In this document: positions 34,902-38,701 of the stretch, one piece after another
Layout: each line of letters starts with the position of its first letter
Position numbering within the stretch: the first letter of the stretch is position 1
NCBI RefSeq assembly: GCF_018271995.1
Contig: NZ_JAGUCO010000032.1
Span: forward strand, 1-38,701
From: Carboxylicivirga linearis
GTDB taxonomy: Bacteria; Bacteroidota; Bacteroidia; Bacteroidales; Marinilabiliaceae
Direction: 5' to 3'
Length of the DNA: 38,701 nt
The notes under the pieces: model-generated
What the model was told of the DNA's origin: nothing
The model's database searches: none
What the model saw: only the letters and a program-made list of their open reading frames with translations
Made by a program: the position numbers and the translations under genes

Positions 34902-36266
34902 ATGAAAGCACCTGTACTTCTCCTACTATTAATTGCTATAAAAACGTCTTTAATTGCCCAAAAAGAAACTTCTGAAGCCTATGAACAGCGCATGGAGTGG
35001 TTTCGGGATGCTCGTTTGGGCATCTTTATCCACTGGGGATTATACTCCGAAGGAACAACTTCGGAATCATGGGCAATGTTTCATAAAACAATAAGCTGGG
35101 AGGATTATATGGAGGGTAAAGCCTCTGTTTTTACAGCTGAAAATTATCATCCTGAGGAGTGGACAGCATTATTTAAGAAGGTGGGAGCCGATTATGTGGT
35201 AATGACTTCCAAGCATCATGATGGCTTTGCCTTGTGGGATACGAAGCTCTCAAAAATAAATGCCAAAGACTGGAGTGCTGCAAAACGTGATGTGTATACA
35301 CCTTATGTGAATGCTGTTCGTAAGGCCGGTATGAAAGTGGGAATCTATTATTCGTTGTGCGACTGGTCGCATCCCGATTATTCACCTATCAATTTTCCAC
35401 GACCAGAGGCTAAAATCCGAAAGCTATATCCATATACAAAAGCCGAAACCCGCTGGACTCCCTGGCACCGCTTTCAAAAGTTTAATATGGGGCAGATAAA
35501 AGAGCTTTTCGATCGTTATCAACCCGACTTAATGTGGTTTGATGGTGATTGGGAGCATAAAGCTGATGAATGGCCTTCAAGAGTCATTAAAGACTCATTG
35601 CTAAGCTGGAATCCGGGAGTGGTGGTTAACTCGCGTTTGAATACGTATGGCGATTATAATACCCCGGAGCAGGATCCTCCCATAAAAACACCATCCAGAC
35701 CATGGGAATTGTGTTTAACCATGAACGAATCGTGGGGCTATCAAAAAGAGGATCATGATTATAAATCGCCCAAGTTTTTAATCGAAACCTTTGTCCGATC
35801 GGTGGCCAAAGGAGGTAATTTGCTATTAGATGTTGGCCCCAAAGCAGATGGATCAATCGATCAACGTCAGATTGATTTGCTGGAAACGATAGGGGAATGG
35901 TATAAAATGCATGAAGAGGCGGTACGCTATGGCCAACCGGGTATTCCTTACGGGCATTTCGATGGAGAAACAACCTTATCGCCCGATGGCAAGAGTATTT
36001 ATTTATTCTATACCGGTAAGTTTAACCATATGTTGACCTTAAGAGGAATGAAAGGAGAAGTGCAAAATATTTCATTACTTCATAATCAACAGTCTGTTCC
36101 TTTTAAAATACAGGATTCAACACCATGGAACGATATTCCCGGTATTATTGTAATGGACGTTAGCAAAGCAGAAGATGCACCTTATGTGTCGGTTATAAAA
36201 GTGGAATTTAAAGAGCCATTTACACTTTACCGAGGCATTGGTCATGGGGTGGAGTTGAATGATTAG
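34902..36266 (+). CDS. GH29 alpha-L-fucosidase (second copy)
   Basis: 454 residues from the ATG at 34902; an in-frame TTG 27 nt upstream would add nine polar residues before a good signal peptide (ends S-L-I-A-Q, residue 20). GH29 landmarks: L-G-I-F-I-H-W-G-L-Y (39-48), S-K-H-H-D-G-F-A-L-W-D (103-113), L-M-W-F-D-G-D-W (210-217) with Asp214 as predicted nucleophile, and K-G-G-N-L-L-L-D-V-G-P. The C-terminal part is a beta-sandwich. It lies far from the PUL, alone between a divergent cupredoxin gene and a repeat array, so it may be regulated separately or act on another fucoside. No sulfatase or SusCD pair is beside it. Confidence 0.93.
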   Translation: MKAPVLLLLLIAIKTSLIAQKETSEAYEQRMEWFRDARLGIFIHWGLYSEGTTSESWAMFHKTISWEDYMEGKASVFTAENYHPEEWTALFKKVGADYVVMTSKHHDGFALWDTKLSKINAKDWSAAKRDVYTPYVNAVRKAGMKVGIYYSLCDWSHPDYSPINFPRPEAKIRKLYPYTKAETRWTPWHRFQKFNMGQIKELFDRYQPDLMWFDGDWEHKADEWPSRVIKDSLLSWNPGVVVNSRLNTYGDYNTPEQDPPIKTPSRPWELCLTMNESWGYQKEDHDYKSPKFLIETFVRSVAKGGNLLLDVGPKADGSIDQRQIDLLETIGEWYKMHEEAVRYGQPGIPYGHFDGETTLSPDGKSIYLFYTGKFNHMLTLRGMKGEVQNISLLHNQQSVPFKIQDSTPWNDIPGIIVMDVSKAEDAPYVSVIKVEFKEPFTLYRGIGHGVELND

Positions 36267-36274
36267 CTAATGGT

Positions 36275-36691
36275 CAGTAGTGAATACAAAGTATCAAGAC
36301 TATTAAACGCCAGTTAACTAAAACAATTAGGATCGCTTTGATCAGGATCATAAAATGTCAAGGCAATCGCTAACAGCTAACTATGCACTTTTATCGGACT
36401 CCGGACTCTGAGCTTCGGACTGTCTTAGCCAGTATAAAGTATCAAAACTATTAAGCACCATGTCAATCACTAGTGGCTAATCGTTAACAGCTAGTGGCTT
36501 TCTATGCACTGTTACCGGACTCCGGACTTTGAGCTTTGGACTGTCTTAGTAAGTATAAAGTATCAAGATATAAGTATTATAACCATTAAGCGCCATGTCA
36601 ATCGCTAACAGCTAGTGGCTTTCTATGCACTGCGCACTTATCACTCTGCACTAATATTGGACTCCGGACTCAATGCTTCGTACTGTCTTAG
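36275..36691. repeat. Degenerate tandem array, about three units of 121-154 nt
   Basis: Units span roughly 36275-36428, 36429-36549 and 36550-36691, with the first bases of a fourth after that. Each has the same ordered words: CAGTA then AAGTATCAA, ATTAA-CGCCA or a variant, TCGCTAACAGCTA, CTATGCACT, GACTCCGGACT, and the closing CTGTCTTAG. Unit length varies and the words are partly shuffled, so it is not a CRISPR or a simple microsatellite. Confidence 0.65.
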
Positions 36692-36985
36692 TCAGTAGAA
36701 GATAGACAGTAGTTATGATTTTATTATTTATTGTAATATGAACTCATTAGTTGTAAATGTTAATAAGTAATTTTCTTTCTTCGTGATCTGGAATTGTAAA
36801 AATTGAGTTAATACAATGAACAAGTTATAAGACGAAAAATATTATAACACCCGTATATAATAGTAGAAAAGAGATTCTATTTTTGTATTATTTTTAAAAT
36901 AATAAATATCTGGTAATGTATTTAATAGCTATTAGAGAGTGATATTTATTTATCAAAACAATTTCATTTCCTAACTTTTGTTGAA

Positions 36986-37017
36986 ATATTACGTAATATA
37001 TGTATGTTGTATACATA
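36986..37017. promoter_or_regulatory. Two adjoining palindromes upstream of the LRR protein gene
   Basis: ATATTACGTAATAT (36986-36999) is a perfect 14-bp palindrome. It abuts TATGTAT (36999-37005), five bases, ATACATA (37011-37017). They lie about 110-140 nt before the ATG and are candidate operator sites. Confidence 0.4.
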
Positions 37018-37125
37018 ATTATTTGTATTTATCGAAATTGAGTTAGTAACAATTATAATAACCCAAATTTACTGTAAACAAGTAAATAAGATTTGTAAGT
37101 ACGGTATCTAAAACAAGTTTTATCT

Positions 37126-38701
37126 ATGAAAAAAATTTACTTTCTGGCTTTGCTATTGCTATGCTCATTTATAGCCAACGCACAATATGTTTTAACCATT
37201 GATGAAGTAGAGTTTGATGCTTCCACCGGTACTATTACCAAATATTACGATACGGGAGAATGGAATATTGAAATTCCGGAAACATTTAATGGTGTTACCG
37301 TTACGGCTATTGGAAAAGAGGCTTTCGTTATAAGCGATAAAAAACTCTTAGTTATAGTGAAACTACCTGGTACAATAACAACCATTGGTGAAAGTGCTTT
37401 TTATGGAAACAATAACTTACAGTCAATAAATGTAACAAATAACCTCACAACTATTGGAGCGTCAGCCTTTGCATATACCGGTTTTAGAAGTTTTACAATT
37501 CCTAATTCGGTTGTTACTCTTGGGAATTCAGCTTTTGCCCAAAGTAATTTAAGTAGTCTTAAAATTAGTAACTCTATTACTGAAATTGGAGACGCTGTTT
37601 TTATGGGTAATAACTTAAGTAAAGTTACCATTCCTTCTTCAGTGGAAAAAATAGGAAACGGTGCATTTGCTGCTAATTATCTAACCAGTATTGATATACC
37701 AAATACAGTGACATCAATAGGCTCATTTGCATTTCAATTTAATAGTCTGACTAGTGTTTCAATTCCAAATTCATTAACTTCAATTGAGGATAGAGTATTT
37801 AGTGATAATAAACTTACATCTATTACTATACCAAGTTCCATCCAATCAATAGGGGAAAGAGCATTTTATAATAACAGTTTTACTGAAGTTACTATCCCTA
37901 ATTCGGTTTCATTTATTGGTGTGAGCGCCTTTGGACACGCCACAGGTAATTATTTGGAATCTATCGCTTTGCCAGCTGATGTGTTAGGATTTAATAATGA
38001 AGTATGGAAGAATAGTATAGGACAGGAGGTTACAGCAATGACTTCTTCTGTCTGGAGTTATACTGTTTATGGAGATGCAGTAGATGTACATTCAGTGACA
38101 TTTCTTGATTATGATGGTTCATTCATTGAAACGGTAGGTGTGGATCATGGTTCAACAGTGATACCTCCGGATGATCCTGCACGAACAGGTTATACCTTTA
38201 CAGGTTGGGATGCAAGTCTGGATAATGTGACAGCAGATTATTCTGTAAAAGCAGAATATGTTGTTGGACACACCGTATCCTTTATTGACTGGGATGGTAC
38301 TCTTCTTAAGAAAGAAGCAGTTGTTAATGGAAGTTCAGCCACAGCGCCAGCTAATCCTGTTCGCACAGGTTATACCTTTACCGGTTGGGATGTCGCCTTC
38401 GATAATATCACAACAGCGTTAATTGTAACAGCTCAATACACTATCAATAGCTATGAAGTAAGTTTTGTAGATTGGGACGGAAAGGTGTTAAAGACAGAAA
38501 ATGTTGATTATGGAAGTTCAGCTACAACACCAGCTGATCCTGCACGCACTGGTTATAGCTTTACCGGTTGGGATGTCGCCTTCGATAATATCACAACAGC
38601 GTTAAATGTAACAGCTCAGTATACCATCAATAACTATGAAGTTAGTTTTGTAGATTGGGACGGAGAGGTGTTAAAGACAGAAAATGTTGATTATGGAAGT
38701 T
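37126..38701 (+). CDS. BspA-like LRR surface protein with 61-residue tandem repeats (3' truncated)
   Basis: The frame is open from the ATG at 37126 to the right edge (525 codons), so the C-terminus is missing. A signal peptide (L-A-L-L-L-L-C-S-F-I-A-N-A-Q) ends at about residue 20. Residues about 55-290 are BspA/LRR_5-type repeats of ~23 residues, each with I-P-(N/S)-S then I-G-x-x-A-F and N-N-x-L. From about residue 320 come Flg_new/InlB-B-like repeats of the form V-S-F-V-D-W-D-G, G-S-S-A, P-A-D-P-A-R-T-G-Y and F-T-G-W-D, with a 61-residue period. Such proteins are adhesins or surface-displayed binding proteins; a C-terminal T9SS or anchor domain may lie beyond the window. Confidence 0.9.
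   Translation, partial: MKKIYFLALLLLCSFIANAQYVLTIDEVEFDASTGTITKYYDTGEWNIEIPETFNGVTVTAIGKEAFVISDKKLLVIVKLPGTITTIGESAFYGNNNLQSINVTNNLTTIGASAFAYTGFRSFTIPNSVVTLGNSAFAQSNLSSLKISNSITEIGDAVFMGNNLSKVTIPSSVEKIGNGAFAANYLTSIDIPNTVTSIGSFAFQFNSLTSVSIPNSLTSIEDRVFSDNKLTSITIPSSIQSIGERAFYNNSFTEVTIPNSVSFIGVSAFGHATGNYLESIALPADVLGFNNEVWKNSIGQEVTAMTSSVWSYTVYGDAVDVHSVTFLDYDGSFIETVGVDHGSTVIPPDDPARTGYTFTGWDASLDNVTADYSVKAEYVVGHTVSFIDWDGTLLKKEAVVNGSSATAPANPVRTGYTFTGWDVAFDNITTALIVTAQYTINSYEVSFVDWDGKVLKTENVDYGSSATTPADPARTGYSFTGWDVAFDNITTALNVTAQYTINNYEVSFVDWDGEVLKTENVDYGS

Larger units (their letters stand above)
36267..37125. other. Gene-free spacer with a word array and a palindromic control region
   Basis: 859 nt without a gene. 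The left half is a degenerate tandem array, annotated separately. The right half is very AT-rich: an exact TAnnTTTG box, TATTTTTG (36878-36885), is followed at once by inverted arms TATTATTTT / AAAATAATA (36886-36904), then two palindromes before the LRR gene. Confidence 0.55.

Noticed and set aside
36275-36691. CRISPR array
   Set aside because: Units have unequal length, no constant repeat with unique spacers, and no cas genes are nearby.

Overview
The window is AT-rich DNA from a member of the Bacteroidota, most likely class Bacteroidia (a Marinilabiliales/Prolixibacteraceae-like glycan degrader). Support comes from an adjacent SusC/SusD pair, many SpII lipoproteins, a type IX secretion C-terminal sorting domain, a BspA-like surface protein, and Bacteroidota-type -7 promoter elements (TAnnTTTG) instead of canonical sigma-70 boxes. 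I saw no rRNA, tRNA, CRISPR array, intact transposase or phage gene. No computation was run; family names come from reading motifs.

Layout. (1) 1-5515: a tight four-gene + strand operon of exported proteins: two paralogous carboxypeptidase-regulatory-domain proteins (the first cut by the window edge), a transglutaminase-fold lipoprotein, and a DUF4932-type HExxH putative metallopeptidase. A terminator follows. (2) 5643-6182: an FKBP-type prolyl isomerase lipoprotein with its own promoter, meeting a leftward sulfatase at a bidirectional terminator. (3) 6246-25480: a two-armed polysaccharide utilisation locus (PUL). The left arm, on the minus strand, is GH3, GH92, a sialidase-fold lipoprotein and a sulfatase. 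The right arm, on the plus strand, is a ROK repressor, ROK sugar kinase, GH29 alpha-L-fucosidase, SusC, SusD and a DUF4838 lipoprotein. (4) 25481-29697: a long non-coding stretch with gene debris and a structured repeat, then a DUF6057-like membrane protein paired with a PD40-propeller lipoprotein carrying a CxxCH haem motif. (5) 29863-32562: a large SF1 Upf1-like helicase with a GTG start and a degenerate nuclease-like C-terminus. (6) 32563-38701: repeat-rich spacers around a cyclophilin lipoprotein, a cupredoxin with a T9SS tail, a second GH29 fucosidase, and a BspA-like LRR protein with 61-residue tandem repeats running off the right edge.

How the genes work together (inference). The PUL should bind a fucosylated, mannose-containing and probably sulfated glycan at the surface (SusD), import oligosaccharides (SusC), trim them with fucosidase, mannosidase, beta-glycosidase, sulfatase and the sialidase-fold enzyme, phosphorylate a released hexose (ROK kinase), and sense it through the divergently transcribed ROK repressor. 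Two candidate operators with a shared AGTA-N7/8-TACT core lie in front of the repressor and the kinase.

The least explained material is: a dispersed ~200-nt repeat with conserved pairing potential (11477-11674, 26076-26290) and a related hairpin tail at 32956-32998; the DUF6057/haem-propeller pair; the four-gene exported operon; the lone helicase; and a degenerate tandem word array at 36275-36691.
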